64,000 bases of DNA from Accumulibacter sp. (lineage in GTDB: Bacteria; Pseudomonadota; Gammaproteobacteria; Burkholderiales; Rhodocyclaceae), in contig NZ_JAMTDX010000008.1 of the NCBI RefSeq assembly GCF_023806625.1, forward strand, positions 1 through 64,000. Direction: 5' to 3'. Below the pieces are notes generated by a model. It was not told where the DNA came from. It did no database searches and saw only the letters and a list, made by a program, of their open reading frames with translations. A program made the translations under genes and the position numbers. Positions 37,133 to 45,724 of this stretch are shown here, in pieces (position 1 is the stretch's first letter; each line of letters opens with the position of its first letter).

Positions 37133-37867
37133 TCACCCCGTGACGCGGTCGATCCGGTCGCTGAACACCGCCGCCACGCCGCGGCGAAACAGTGAGCTCG
37201 CGCACTCCCGATGATTCACGGTGTAGCACAGCACGGAGATTCCCGCGCAGCGGGCCGCATCGATCACCTCGTCGTCGACGAGTTCGGCGTCGCAATGCAG
37301 GCTGAATACAGCGAGGTCCCTGCACCGGACAAGCCAGTCGTCCGGTACTTGCTGGTAGAGGCAACCCACAGCGAGTTCCGGTGCAGCCGCACGCGCAGCG
37401 GCGAGAGCCTCCCCGGAGAAGGAAGAGAGCAGCAGCCCGGAAGCCGCGCCCGCCCACAAGTCGCGCGCCTGCTGCGCGACGACCCGGCCAGTCAGCACTT
37501 CGAGCCCAGCTGCCGGCTTGATTTCGACGTTGGCCAACAGGCCCAGCCGACGGCAAAGCCGCGCGGCCGACTCCAGCGTCGGAAGCGGCTCGCCGGCGAA
37601 CGCCGGATGATGGCGTACGCCGGCGTCGAGCCTGCCCAGCAGGCGATCGCTGGCTGCGCAGACGGGTCCAGAGCCGTCGGTGGTACGCTCCAGCGTCTGG
37701 TCATGGATCAACCAGGGAGTCCCGTCGGCGGAAAGCATGACGTCGAACTCGACCGCCCTGACACCCAGGCGGGCGGCTATCGACAGACCGGTCAGAGTGT
37801 TCTCGGGGGCGAGCGCACCGCCACAGCGGTGCGCGAAGACGCGCGGCAGAAGCCGGTCAACGGCCAT
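37133..37867 (-). CDS. ugpQ: Glycerophosphodiester phosphodiesterase (cytoplasmic, UgpQ type)
   Basis: A 244-residue enzyme of the GDPD TIM-barrel family. H13-R14 (FAHRCGG), E22 (PENT), E40-x-D42 and H55 (LIHDQTLERTTDG) are the metal-binding and catalytic residues. It hydrolyses glycerophosphodiesters to glycerol-3-phosphate and an alcohol. There is no signal peptide, agreeing with the UgpQ form. ATG 37867 lies 19 bases after the ugpB stop, so the two form an operon. Confidence 0.9.
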   Translation of the reverse strand: MAVDRLLPRVFAHRCGGALAPENTLTGLSIAARLGVRAVEFDVMLSADGTPWLIHDQTLERTTDGSGPVCAASDRLLGRLDAGVRHHPAFAGEPLPTLESAARLCRRLGLLANVEIKPAAGLEVLTGRVVAQQARDLWAGAASGLLLSSFSGEALAAARAAAPELAVGCLYQQVPDDWLVRCRDLAVFSLHCDAELVDDEVIDAARCAGISVLCYTVNHRECASSLFRRGVAAVFSDRIDRVTG

Positions 37868-37886
37868 CGCCGGGCGCGCCGTCCGA

Positions 37887-39161
37887 CTACTTCTGGCGGG
37901 CTGGCGCCTTCCCCGATCCTGACGGTGAGGCACTCATGACCAGATTGCCACGCTGAACGGCCAGGTCGAGGGCCTCCTTGGCCGGGGTCTTGCCGGACCA
38001 GGCGGACTCGAGTTCCTCCTCGACGATGTTTCGCACCTTCTCGATCTCCGAAACGCGCAGCGTGCGCAGCGCAGCCGGCCCCTGAAGTTGCCGATAGGCT
38101 ACCTTGAGCTCCGCGACGTCCCCCTTGAGCAGCTTGCTCTCCGCCGCCGCACGCGCCGCCGGGGTCATCGGCAGGAATCCGGCGACGGCGGTCAGCTCGA
38201 CCTGGATGTCCGGTTCGAGCAGGAAGGCGACGAAATGCGCGACCCCCTTGTAGTCGTCCGGCTTCTGACCCGCGCCCACCCACAATGAAGCCCCCCCGGC
38301 CATCGTCTGCTGTGGGGCTCCCTGGATGTCGTCGTGATAGGGCAGGGCCGACACGCCGGTCTCCAGCTTGCGGCTTTCGTGCAAAGCTCCGAAGAGCGAA
38401 GAAGAACTGGTCAACATCGCGCACTCTCCCGCTGCAAAGCGGTTGTCGGCTTCGTCACGACGCCCGAAATAGATGAAGAATCGGGCCTTGGCCCAGGTCG
38501 TCATCATCGCCGTATGCTTGACCTGAACGAGGCCGTTGAAGTTGAGCCTGCCTTTGGCGTCGGCGACCTCGACGCCGTTCCAGGAGCTCAGATTGTCAAT
38601 ATGCACCCACGCCGGCCACGAGGTGGTGTACGGGCAGCTGCTTCCGGAGTCGAACAGTTTGTCGGCCGCCTTTTGGGCTTCGGCCCAGGTCTTCGGCGGA
38701 TTCTCCGGGTCGAGTCCGGCCTTGCGGAAAGCCGACCTGTTGATGAACAGCACCGGAGTGGACATGGCCACCGGCAGGGCGAAGAGGTTGCCCTGGGCAT
38801 CGCTCAGACCGACCCGGAGCTCCGGGGCCAGCTTGCTGCCGTCGAAGGGCATGTTGGCTTCCCTCATCACCTGATGCAGGGGCCTGAAAGCAGCTTTCGC
38901 GGCGACGAAACGCGCCTGTTCTTCACGCGTCACCAGGTTCAGATCCTTCGGCGCATCGCCCTGAACGCGGCGCACGAGCTTGACGTGATAGTCCTTCTGT
39001 CGTCCGTTGAAACGCTCGACCAGCTTCTCGAGCCGCTCGGCACGGTCCTCGTCGAGCTGGTGAGACAGTTCGATGTCGGTCACCGCGGCCAGTGCGGGGA
39101 GGGAGAAAGGCGCGACCAGGGCGAGCGCCGCAGCGGCAGGAAGAAGTCTGAGGAAATGCAT
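37887..39161 (-). CDS. ugpB: sn-Glycerol-3-phosphate-type ABC substrate-binding protein (UgpB)
   Basis: A 424-residue periplasmic protein with a clear signal peptide (MHFLRLLPAAAALALVAPF...ALAA). It follows UgpB closely through its length: STPVLFINRSAFRKAGLDPENPPKTW, WPAWVHIDNLSSWNG, GRRDEADNRFAAGECAM, GGASLWVGAG and the C-terminal IVEEELESAW. It should bind glycerol-3-phosphate or its diesters. The UgpA, UgpE and UgpC transport components are absent here and may lie elsewhere. Confidence 0.85.
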   Translation of the reverse strand: MHFLRLLPAAAALALVAPFSLPALAAVTDIELSHQLDEDRAERLEKLVERFNGRQKDYHVKLVRRVQGDAPKDLNLVTREEQARFVAAKAAFRPLHQVMREANMPFDGSKLAPELRVGLSDAQGNLFALPVAMSTPVLFINRSAFRKAGLDPENPPKTWAEAQKAADKLFDSGSSCPYTTSWPAWVHIDNLSSWNGVEVADAKGRLNFNGLVQVKHTAMMTTWAKARFFIYFGRRDEADNRFAAGECAMLTSSSSLFGALHESRKLETGVSALPYHDDIQGAPQQTMAGGASLWVGAGQKPDDYKGVAHFVAFLLEPDIQVELTAVAGFLPMTPAARAAAESKLLKGDVAELKVAYRQLQGPAALRTLRVSEIEKVRNIVEEELESAWSGKTPAKEALDLAVQRGNLVMSASPSGSGKAPARQK

Positions 39162-39191
39162 GGCGGTCCTTTGGCGAACGGAAAAGCTGTG

Positions 39192-39197
39192 ATTATA
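39192..39197 (-). promoter_or_regulatory. Candidate -10 (TATAAT) for ugpB
   Basis: A perfect TATAAT on the minus strand, 30 bases upstream of the ugpB ATG. No convincing -35 is seen, so an activator may be needed. Confidence 0.4.
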
Positions 39198-39322
39198 GTG
39201 TCAGGCAGCCCGTAGGGTACGCGTTGCGACGGCAACGGGCGACGACGATCGGCGATCGCCGGTCATCGACGCCATTTGTGATTAAAATGGACCCGTCGTA
39301 GGCTCCTGCCGGGGAGAATTCC

Positions 39323-39718
39323 GTGATCAAGCGCGCACCGCGCCCGCTCATCAGCATTCCGTTCAGCTGCTGCCTCCTCTTCGGCCTGGGCGGTTGCGAT
39401 GCAATCCAGCAGAAGCTGGGCATCGAGGCGCCGGCAGCCAGGACTGCCCGACTCGAAGCCGACGGCAAGGCGGTGGGCGGAGCCTGCCGGCAATCGGGCA
39501 GAGCGATCGAGGACTGCTACTCGATCTACTCCTGGCTGCCCAAGGCGGCGATCTACGAAGGCTGGCGTGACATGGACCAGTACATGCGCGAGAACCGGCT
39601 GGAAACCGTCGAGCCTCAGTTGCCGCCGCCGCAGCCGCCGGGGACGCGCAAGAAGAAGGCCGCCGCCGAGGAGCCAGCTGAAGTACGCGCCGAGCAGAAG
39701 GCCAGCGAGAAGAACTGA
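39323..39718 (+). CDS. Small lipoprotein of unknown function
   Basis: A 131-residue protein. The signal peptide ends in a lipobox (LFGLGGC, Cys 25), so the mature part is a lipoprotein. The middle has paired Cys residues (GGACRQSGRAIEDCYS) and the tail is Pro/Lys/Glu-rich. I do not recognise the family. The start is GTG at 39323 with GGGGAG 8 bases upstream. It is divergent from ugpB and convergent with the aldo/keto reductase. Confidence 0.75.
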   Translation: MIKRAPRPLISIPFSCCLLFGLGGCDAIQQKLGIEAPAARTARLEADGKAVGGACRQSGRAIEDCYSIYSWLPKAAIYEGWRDMDQYMRENRLETVEPQLPPPQPPGTRKKKAAAEEPAEVRAEQKASEKN

Positions 39719-39812
39719 TCGATCGTTGACCCGGTGGTGCCCGAAAAGGGCGGCGCGATCGCCGAGACACACCCGTGATCGGTACCACCCGACCCGCCGC
39801 GGTCGCGCAGGG

Positions 39813-40850
39813 TCATGGCGCCGGGTTGGTATGGCGCAGGTGGATTGCGTCGATCTCGGCAAGCAGCGAAGGCGACAGGCGAACGGCCGAAGCGGCCAGA
39901 TTCTCGTCGAGTTGCATCACACTGGTCGCACCGATGATCGTGCTGGCGACGAACCAGCGCGAATAGACGAAGGCAAGCGCCAGTTGCGCTGGAGTGAGTC
40001 CGTTGCGCCTCGCCAGGGCACAGTAGGCGGCGACTGCCGGAGCAACGTTGGCCTTGCCGTAACGCTGGCCGAAACCCGGAAACTCGGTGATTCGCCCGGG
40101 AGCCTGCGGATTGTCGAGGTATTTTCCGGAGAGCGTTCCGAAAGCCAGCGGCGAATAGGGCAGCAAGCTGACCTTCTCGCGATGGCAGACCTCCGCCAGA
40201 CCGCTCTCGTAGACACGGTTGAGCAGGCTGTAAGCGTTCTGCAAGGACACCGGTCCGGGTAGACCATGCTCCCTGGCGAGGCGTACGAACTCCATGACCC
40301 CCCACGGATGTTCGTTGGACAGCCCGAAGTGGCGAATCTTGCCCTCTTGCGCCAACGTCGCCAGCGCCCCGAGCGTTTCGAGAATCGGTGTCGACGGGTA
40401 TTCCTTTCGCGGATCGTACCGCCACTCACCGAACATCGGCTGATTGCGCGCCGGCCAGTGCAGTTGGTAAAGATCGATGTACTCGGTTCGCAGGCGCCGC
40501 AATGAGCCTTCGACCGCCTGGCGCAGGCAGCCGAGGCTGAAGTCGAGGCGACCCTCACGGATCCAGCCGAGGCCGCGCGAGGGACCGGCTGCCTTGGTGG
40601 CCACGACGACCCGATCCCGCTCCTGCTTGACCAGCCAGTTGCCGACGATCTCCTCGGTCCGGCCAGAGGTCTCGGCGCGTGGCGGAACGGGATAGAGCTC
40701 TGCAGTATCGATGAAGTTGACCCCGGCCGCGACGGCCCGGTCGAGCAGCGCGTGCGCCTCGGCTTCGCTGTTCTGCTGTCCGAAGGTCATCGTGCCGAGA
40801 CAGATTTCTGAAACGACGAGCGAACTGTTGCCCAGCGTGTTCGTGTTCAT
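39813..40850 (-). CDS. Aldo/keto reductase (Tas type)
   Basis: A 345-residue NADPH-dependent reductase. The catalytic residues are D48, Y53, K86 and the His of YQLHWP. It begins MNTNTLGNSSLVVSEICLGTMTFGQQ, as in Tas. The ATG at 40850 has TGGAGGA seven bases upstream; the frame is open further upstream but lacks a start signal. The substrate is unknown. Confidence 0.88.
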   Translation of the reverse strand: MNTNTLGNSSLVVSEICLGTMTFGQQNSEAEAHALLDRAVAAGVNFIDTAELYPVPPRAETSGRTEEIVGNWLVKQERDRVVVATKAAGPSRGLGWIREGRLDFSLGCLRQAVEGSLRRLRTEYIDLYQLHWPARNQPMFGEWRYDPRKEYPSTPILETLGALATLAQEGKIRHFGLSNEHPWGVMEFVRLAREHGLPGPVSLQNAYSLLNRVYESGLAEVCHREKVSLLPYSPLAFGTLSGKYLDNPQAPGRITEFPGFGQRYGKANVAPAVAAYCALARRNGLTPAQLALAFVYSRWFVASTIIGATSVMQLDENLAASAVRLSPSLLAEIDAIHLRHTNPAP

Positions 40851-41212
40851 GCGTCCTCCAATTTTCCTGCTCGGTTGCCCAATTCGACCCGACGACAGGC
40901 GGCGACCAGCCGACCGGGCATACGCTGACTCACCGCTGGCCCTGCTTCCGGGGGAAGACCAGCGCCCTGGCCCACTCGGCTGTCGAAGCCATGCGCAGCA
41001 CCCGGCCCGGGATGTCGCTACGATACCGCAACTGAAGAACTGCTGCTCGCCTGGTGCTCCTCCGGCGACCATTCATCTGGCGAACGCCCGACTCAGGACA
41101 GAGGCCACCACTCGATCTCGACCGGACCTCTAGAGCGGCTCTGCGGCGGTGCTCCGCTGGGTGTATAATCGTCGCCCTACGAAGTTGATTTTTGGTCGAT
41201 TTGGGGAATCGG
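40851..41212. other. Intergenic region upstream of rhlE
   Basis: 362 bases between divergent genes. It has a TATAAT near its right end for rhlE. Nothing else in it is supportable. Confidence 0.4.
41164..41169 (+). promoter_or_regulatory. Candidate -10 (TATAAT) for rhlE
   Basis: TATAATCG 43 bases before the rhlE ATG. The corresponding -35 is weak (CTGCGG). Confidence 0.45.
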
Positions 41213-42688
41213 ATGGCTTTTGACGAACTCGGTCTGGCCGGCGAACTGCTGAGAGCGCTTGCTGACGAGGGTTACACCGAGCCGACGCCAATCCAGGAAC
41301 AGGCGATACCGATCGTCCTGTCGGGTCAGGATCTGATGGGCGGCGTACAGACCGGAACAGGCAAAACCGCCGCCTTTGCTCTGCCGTTGCTTCAGCGCCT
41401 GCTGCCCTTCGCCAACGGCAGCCCCTCACCGGCCAGGCACCCGGTACGCGTCCTGATGCTCGCGCCGACGCGTGAACTGGCCATCCAGGTTCACGAATCG
41501 GTCAGAACCTACAGTCGCTACGTGCCCGTCAGAACTGCCTGCGTTTATGGCGGTGTCGATATCAAACCCCAGATCGCCGAGATTCGCAGAGGCGTCGAGG
41601 TGCTCGTCGCCACGCCCGGGCGACTGCTGGACCTCGTCGAGCAGCGCTGCCTGAACTTCACCAGCGTCCAGGCACTCGTCCTCGACGAGGCCGATCGCAT
41701 GCTCGACATGGGCTTCATTCCGGACGTCACGCGAATCATCAACCTGCTGCCAGCGCAGCGCCAGAGTCTCCTTTTCTCGGCGACCTTCTCCGAAGAGATC
41801 CGGAAGCTCGCCGACCGCATGCTCCGTGCCCCGGTGCTGATTGAAGTCGCCCGCCGCAATACCGTTTCCGAGACGATCGCCCACCGCGTTCATCCGGTCT
41901 CCGCCACGGCGAAACGGGCTCTGCTGGTCAAGCTCCTGAGGTCTGCGGAGTTCAATCAGGTTCTGGTCTTCACCCGGACCAAGATCGAAACGAACCGCCT
42001 CGCCCGCGACCTGCAGCGCGCGGGAATCGCAGCCGACTCGATTCACGGTGACAAGAGCCAGCAGGATCGACTCAAGGCGCTCGATTCGTTCAAGGAGGGA
42101 TCGACGCTCGTGCTCGTGGCGACCGACGTCGCAGCGCGCGGGCTGGACATCGACGAGCTGCCGCACGTGATCAACTACGAGCTTCCGCACACCCCGGAGG
42201 ATTACATCCACCGCATCGGGCGGACAGGGCGCGCAGGCCGACCCGGAACGGCAGTTTCGCTGGTCTCGGCAAGCGAAGTCGCTTACCTCGTGGACATCGA
42301 AAAGCTGATCAGGCGGCAAATCGAGCAGGTCGTCATCCCGGGTTTCGAACCCGAAGACGATTATTGCTACCCTCCCGACGAGAATCGCCGGCGCGACCGG
42401 CGGTCGGCACCGCTCCGACCCGCAGCCGACACGCCGACTTCGCGCGGCGGACGCACCTCGCGTCCTCAGTCAGCCGGCGATGCGCCGGTCCGGGAACCCA
42501 AGCGAGCACGTCAGTCCGAACCGCCCATCGACGGTTTCGATTTCAGCAAGCCGTACGAGAGCCGCGATCCACAACCGCCCGCCGCACCGGTCGGCGGCCA
42601 ACCCGAGAAGGCCCTGACCGGTGACGAGCGCCCGCAGAAGCCTCGTCGCCCGGTTGCGGCACTACTTGGCGGTCCTGGACGAAAGTAG
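41213..42688 (+). CDS. rhlE: DEAD-box RNA helicase (RhlE family)
   Basis: A 491-residue ATP-dependent RNA helicase. In order: Q motif (EPTPIQEQAIP), motif I (QTGTGKT), PTRELA, TPGRLLDL, DEAD (LDEADRMLDMGF), SAT, and motif VI (HRIGRTGRAGR). A basic, Pro-rich C-terminal tail follows. It remodels RNA or ribosome precursors. The ATG at 41213 has GGGGAA seven bases upstream; the earlier TTG is less likely. Its last 27 bases overlap the convergent phosphatase gene. Confidence 0.93.
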   Translation: MAFDELGLAGELLRALADEGYTEPTPIQEQAIPIVLSGQDLMGGVQTGTGKTAAFALPLLQRLLPFANGSPSPARHPVRVLMLAPTRELAIQVHESVRTYSRYVPVRTACVYGGVDIKPQIAEIRRGVEVLVATPGRLLDLVEQRCLNFTSVQALVLDEADRMLDMGFIPDVTRIINLLPAQRQSLLFSATFSEEIRKLADRMLRAPVLIEVARRNTVSETIAHRVHPVSATAKRALLVKLLRSAEFNQVLVFTRTKIETNRLARDLQRAGIAADSIHGDKSQQDRLKALDSFKEGSTLVLVATDVAARGLDIDELPHVINYELPHTPEDYIHRIGRTGRAGRPGTAVSLVSASEVAYLVDIEKLIRRQIEQVVIPGFEPEDDYCYPPDENRRRDRRSAPLRPAADTPTSRGGRTSRPQSAGDAPVREPKRARQSEPPIDGFDFSKPYESRDPQPPAAPVGGQPEKALTGDERPQKPRRPVAALLGGPGRK

Positions 42689-43474
42689 GCCTGCCGGCAC
42701 GCTTCCTGCTTTTTGCTCGGGAGCGGGCGCTTCGACGAGCTTGAGGATGGCCATCGAGATGTTGTCGCCGTCGCCATTGCCGAGCAGCCGGGCCCGCCCG
42801 ATGAGCAACTCGGACGCTTCACGGGCCGTGGCCGAACCATTGATCGCCCAGGCCAGTTCCTGCTCGCTGAAATACGCCCAGAGTCCGTCAGAACAGAGCA
42901 GGAAAGAGTCTCCCGGCTGCAAGTCCTCGGCCTCCCCGTACTCGATCCTGGGAGCCTCGACTCCGCCGAGCGAGGTCAGCAAGATATTGCGGTTCGGATG
43001 GACCAGCGCCTGCTCGGGCGTGATCCGCCCCTGAACGACCAGTTGTCCGACGTACGAATGATCGATGGTGCGAAACACCAGACTGTCGCCGCGAAAGTGG
43101 TAGAGGCGACTGTCGCCGCAGTACGCCCAGCTGACTTTCCCTGGCTGCAGCAGCAACATCACGACGGTGCTGTGCGGGTCCTTCTCGTTGATGAAGCGCG
43201 AGGCCTTGATCAGCATGTGCGCTTCATTGATGCACGACTCGAGCAGGGTTCTGGCCGATTCCGTCCGCACCGAGAAGCCCTCGAGGTTGTTGCGTGCAGT
43301 GTGGATCACCTGCTGCGCAGCAATGACCCCGCCCGTATGCCCGCCCATTCCGTCGGCGACGACGGCGAGCGTCACTCCGCCACCGCGAGGATGCGGCAGA
43401 ATCGCTGCGCGGTCCTGCTGTTCGCGGCGATCACCCTGGTGCTGAGCGACACAGGCATCAATCACGAGCGGCAT
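42662..43474 (-). CDS. PP2C-type serine/threonine phosphatase
   Basis: A 270-residue protein. Metal-binding Asp residues appear in GDRREQQD, VVADGMGGH (signature), LLCSDGLWAY and GDGDNIS. It removes phosphate from Ser/Thr residues. The window also holds a kinase-like protein (59009-61522), but that one lacks its catalytic Asp and is not linked. The gene is the last of a minus-strand run that begins with glcD. Confidence 0.9.
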   Translation of the reverse strand: MPLVIDACVAQHQGDRREQQDRAAILPHPRGGGVTLAVVADGMGGHTGGVIAAQQVIHTARNNLEGFSVRTESARTLLESCINEAHMLIKASRFINEKDPHSTVVMLLLQPGKVSWAYCGDSRLYHFRGDSLVFRTIDHSYVGQLVVQGRITPEQALVHPNRNILLTSLGGVEAPRIEYGEAEDLQPGDSFLLCSDGLWAYFSEQELAWAINGSATAREASELLIGRARLLGNGDGDNISMAILKLVEAPAPEQKAGSVPAGLLSSRTAK

Positions 43475-43581
43475 CGTGCCCCCTTTCGGTCGGCGAACGA
43501 CGCTGTGCGCAAGAGGCCTCCGCGCGGAAGACAGGCCCGGGCAGCGCTGCGCGGAATGGGCCGATCGGCTGCCGCGCGCAT

Positions 43582-43887
43582 TCAGAGCTTGACCAGATGA
43601 AGTTCGTCGGGGCGCGGCAGATGCCCGCTCGTTTCGGGATTCCGTGCGATGTACGCCCGGTGCACCGCGACAACCAGGGCATGAACTTCCTCCACGTCAA
43701 GCTGCGGGAAACTCTGCGCGATGAGGCGATGCGCGAGGTGTTCGAGAGACTGCCCGGTCCACCCCCGGGCAGGGTCGAGGAAGGGCTCGATGATCACAAA
43801 AGCGTCCTCGAACATCGAGCGCAGACGAGAGTTTCTCCTTCGCTCCAGCGGCATGCCGGCTGACTGCTCATCTTGCTCGCTGATCAT
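43582..43887 (-). CDS. Small conserved-looking protein of unknown function
   Basis: A 101-residue acidic/neutral protein starting MISEQDEQSAGMPLERRRNS and ending in PRPDELHLVKL. No domain is recognised; helices are likely (SMFEDAFVIIEPFLD, LEHLAHRLIAQSF, VHALVVAVHRAYIARN). The ATG at 43887 has GGGGAG upstream and overlaps the stop of the degenerate ligase gene (ATGA), so it is translationally coupled to it. Good codon use and a strong start make it a real gene. Confidence 0.65.
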   Translation of the reverse strand: MISEQDEQSAGMPLERRRNSRLRSMFEDAFVIIEPFLDPARGWTGQSLEHLAHRLIAQSFPQLDVEEVHALVVAVHRAYIARNPETSGHLPRPDELHLVKL

Positions 43888-45620
43888 CCCGCTCCCCGTG
43901 CCCGGGCATCGCCCGAAGCTTCCTGCCTGCGCTCGCCAGTCCTGCCGTCGACAGTGGCCGGTAGCTGGCGAACGAATTCTATCGCTTTCAGCCGACAAGC
44001 GGTCCGGTGATCGCCGGCCAGATGGCCGAGCAGGTCCCCGCGCAACTGCGGCGATGGCAGAATGCCGCTCCGGACGACGACCAGCGCCTTCAGACCTCCG
44101 TCGCTGATCCGTTCATCGCAGGCCATCACCGCACACGCGGCGACTGCTGGATGGGCGCGCAGACGTTCCTCGACGTCGCACTGAATGACGCCTCGTTCGG
44201 GGGCGCCAGGGCCGTCGCGCTCAGGCCGATGCGCAAACATATTCCCCTGCTCATCGATTGTCCCGAGGCACCCCGTCACTCGCCAGCCATCGCCGACAAA
44301 ATGCCGTCCGGCCTCAGCCGGCTGATTCCAGTAGCCGAGCCCGAGCGCCGGATCATCCGCCCCGTTGCACCGTCGATTGACGGCGAGCTGGCCGATCTCC
44401 CCAGCCGGCAGCACGCGCCCCAGTCCGTCGACCGCCGCGAGACGATGCCCGGGATAGGCCCGACCCAGCGAACCCGGACTCACCGACCATCGCCGCGGGC
44501 TGCTTCCTGCCAGGCAGGGGAATTCGCTCACCCCCCAGGTCTCACTGATCGTCACTCCGAGCTTCTCGCCGGCCCATCGGACGATGGCCTCACCGGCCGG
44601 CTCTCCTGTACAGACCAGCGTCCGCAGTTCGAGGTCGAAATGCGCCTTCGGCTCGGGGAAGCTCTCCCGGACCATCCGCAGGGCCGACGAATCGATCAGC
44701 CAGTTGCGCACCGCATAGCGCTGCAGCAGCGCGAGCGCCTTTGCCGGATCGAACGGGCCGTTGTAGGCCAGCAGCGGTACCCCGGAATGCCAGGTCGGCA
44801 GCAGGCCGTTCCACAAACCGTCAGCCGACGCCCAGTCGGCCGGCGACCAGAACAGGTCACCGGGGTGAGGACCGAAGTCGTGCGCACAGAGGTAGCCACT
44901 GAGTACTCCTGGGAGCGTGCGATGGCCGAGCAGAACGCCAGACAAGCCCTCCGGATAGAGGATCATGGCCGGATCAGCGGGCGCCGTGTCTGCCGCCGTG
45001 TAGCGTGGCGAGGCATGCTCGAGAACCTCGGCCCAGTCCCTGAGCCCCGGGCCTCGCGCGGCACCTGCACCAAGGACGTGACGCAGTCCCGGCAGGCGGT
45101 CGCGAACCTCGAGCAACGCAGCCATCGTCGTCTCATCGACGATCGCGACGTGCGCGCCGCTGTCGCCGAGCCGCCGTTCGAGCAACTCCGGCACGAGCCA
45201 CGGAGACAGCGGCACGGCGATTGCAGCCATCTGCGCGATGGCGACAAGGGCGATCGCGGCCTCCGGACGCGGCGGAAGGCAAACCGCCACGCGGTCGCCA
45301 CGCACCGTGCCCAGCGCGGCCAGCACGTTGGCCAGACGGTTTGCGTCGTGCTGGATGTCCCAGAAGCTGTGCGCTGAAGTGAAGCCGTGCCGGTCTTCGT
45401 AGTACAGGGCGAAGCGACTGCGGTCGGCAGCCCAGCGTCCACAGACCGCGGTACCGATGTTGAAACGGGCCGGAACCCGCCAGCGAAACTCTCGGCAGAG
45501 TTCTTCGTGGCTTTGCGCCCGCGGGTCGATCTCGATCGCTGGCCCTTCGTCCGCCCCGGCCCTGTCACCGTCGGACGAGCCGAGATCGCTGCCCGGTGCC
45601 CGTTCTTCGCGACTGCTCAC
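43884..45620 (-). CDS. Degenerate acyl-CoA ligase (AMP-binding family), probably not an active ligase
   Basis: About 578 residues, with start uncertain (GTG at 45620 chosen; no good ribosome site). The body follows acetyl/medium-chain acyl-CoA synthetases (FWDIQHDANRLANVLAALG, GDRVAVCLPPRPE, ETWGVSEFP), but key elements are lost. The ATP loop YTSGTTGxPKG is replaced by ILYPEGLSG running straight into VLLGHR, a deletion of about four residues. The TGD motif reads TGC, and the C-terminal catalytic Lys region reads TVDGRTGERR with Arg. The frame is intact, so selection for another role is likely rather than simple decay. It lies 104 bases downstream of glcF. Confidence 0.7.
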   Translation of the reverse strand: MSSREERAPGSDLGSSDGDRAGADEGPAIEIDPRAQSHEELCREFRWRVPARFNIGTAVCGRWAADRSRFALYYEDRHGFTSAHSFWDIQHDANRLANVLAALGTVRGDRVAVCLPPRPEAAIALVAIAQMAAIAVPLSPWLVPELLERRLGDSGAHVAIVDETTMAALLEVRDRLPGLRHVLGAGAARGPGLRDWAEVLEHASPRYTAADTAPADPAMILYPEGLSGVLLGHRTLPGVLSGYLCAHDFGPHPGDLFWSPADWASADGLWNGLLPTWHSGVPLLAYNGPFDPAKALALLQRYAVRNWLIDSSALRMVRESFPEPKAHFDLELRTLVCTGEPAGEAIVRWAGEKLGVTISETWGVSEFPCLAGSSPRRWSVSPGSLGRAYPGHRLAAVDGLGRVLPAGEIGQLAVNRRCNGADDPALGLGYWNQPAEAGRHFVGDGWRVTGCLGTIDEQGNMFAHRPERDGPGAPERGVIQCDVEERLRAHPAVAACAVMACDERISDGGLKALVVVRSGILPSPQLRGDLLGHLAGDHRTACRLKAIEFVRQLPATVDGRTGERRQEASGDARARGAG

Positions 45621-45724
45621 GGCCCGTCGTCGTCGCCACGAGCAGCACGGCCAACCTGCAGCACACCGAACGCGCGCCACTGCCGCTCGCCTGGCACTGC
45701 CGCCAAAAACGCTCCGGCGAACAT

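Noticed and set aside
40851-41072. N-terminal extension of the aldo/keto reductase
   Set aside because: 74 codons with no family similarity; the strong GGAGG site belongs to the internal ATG at 40850.
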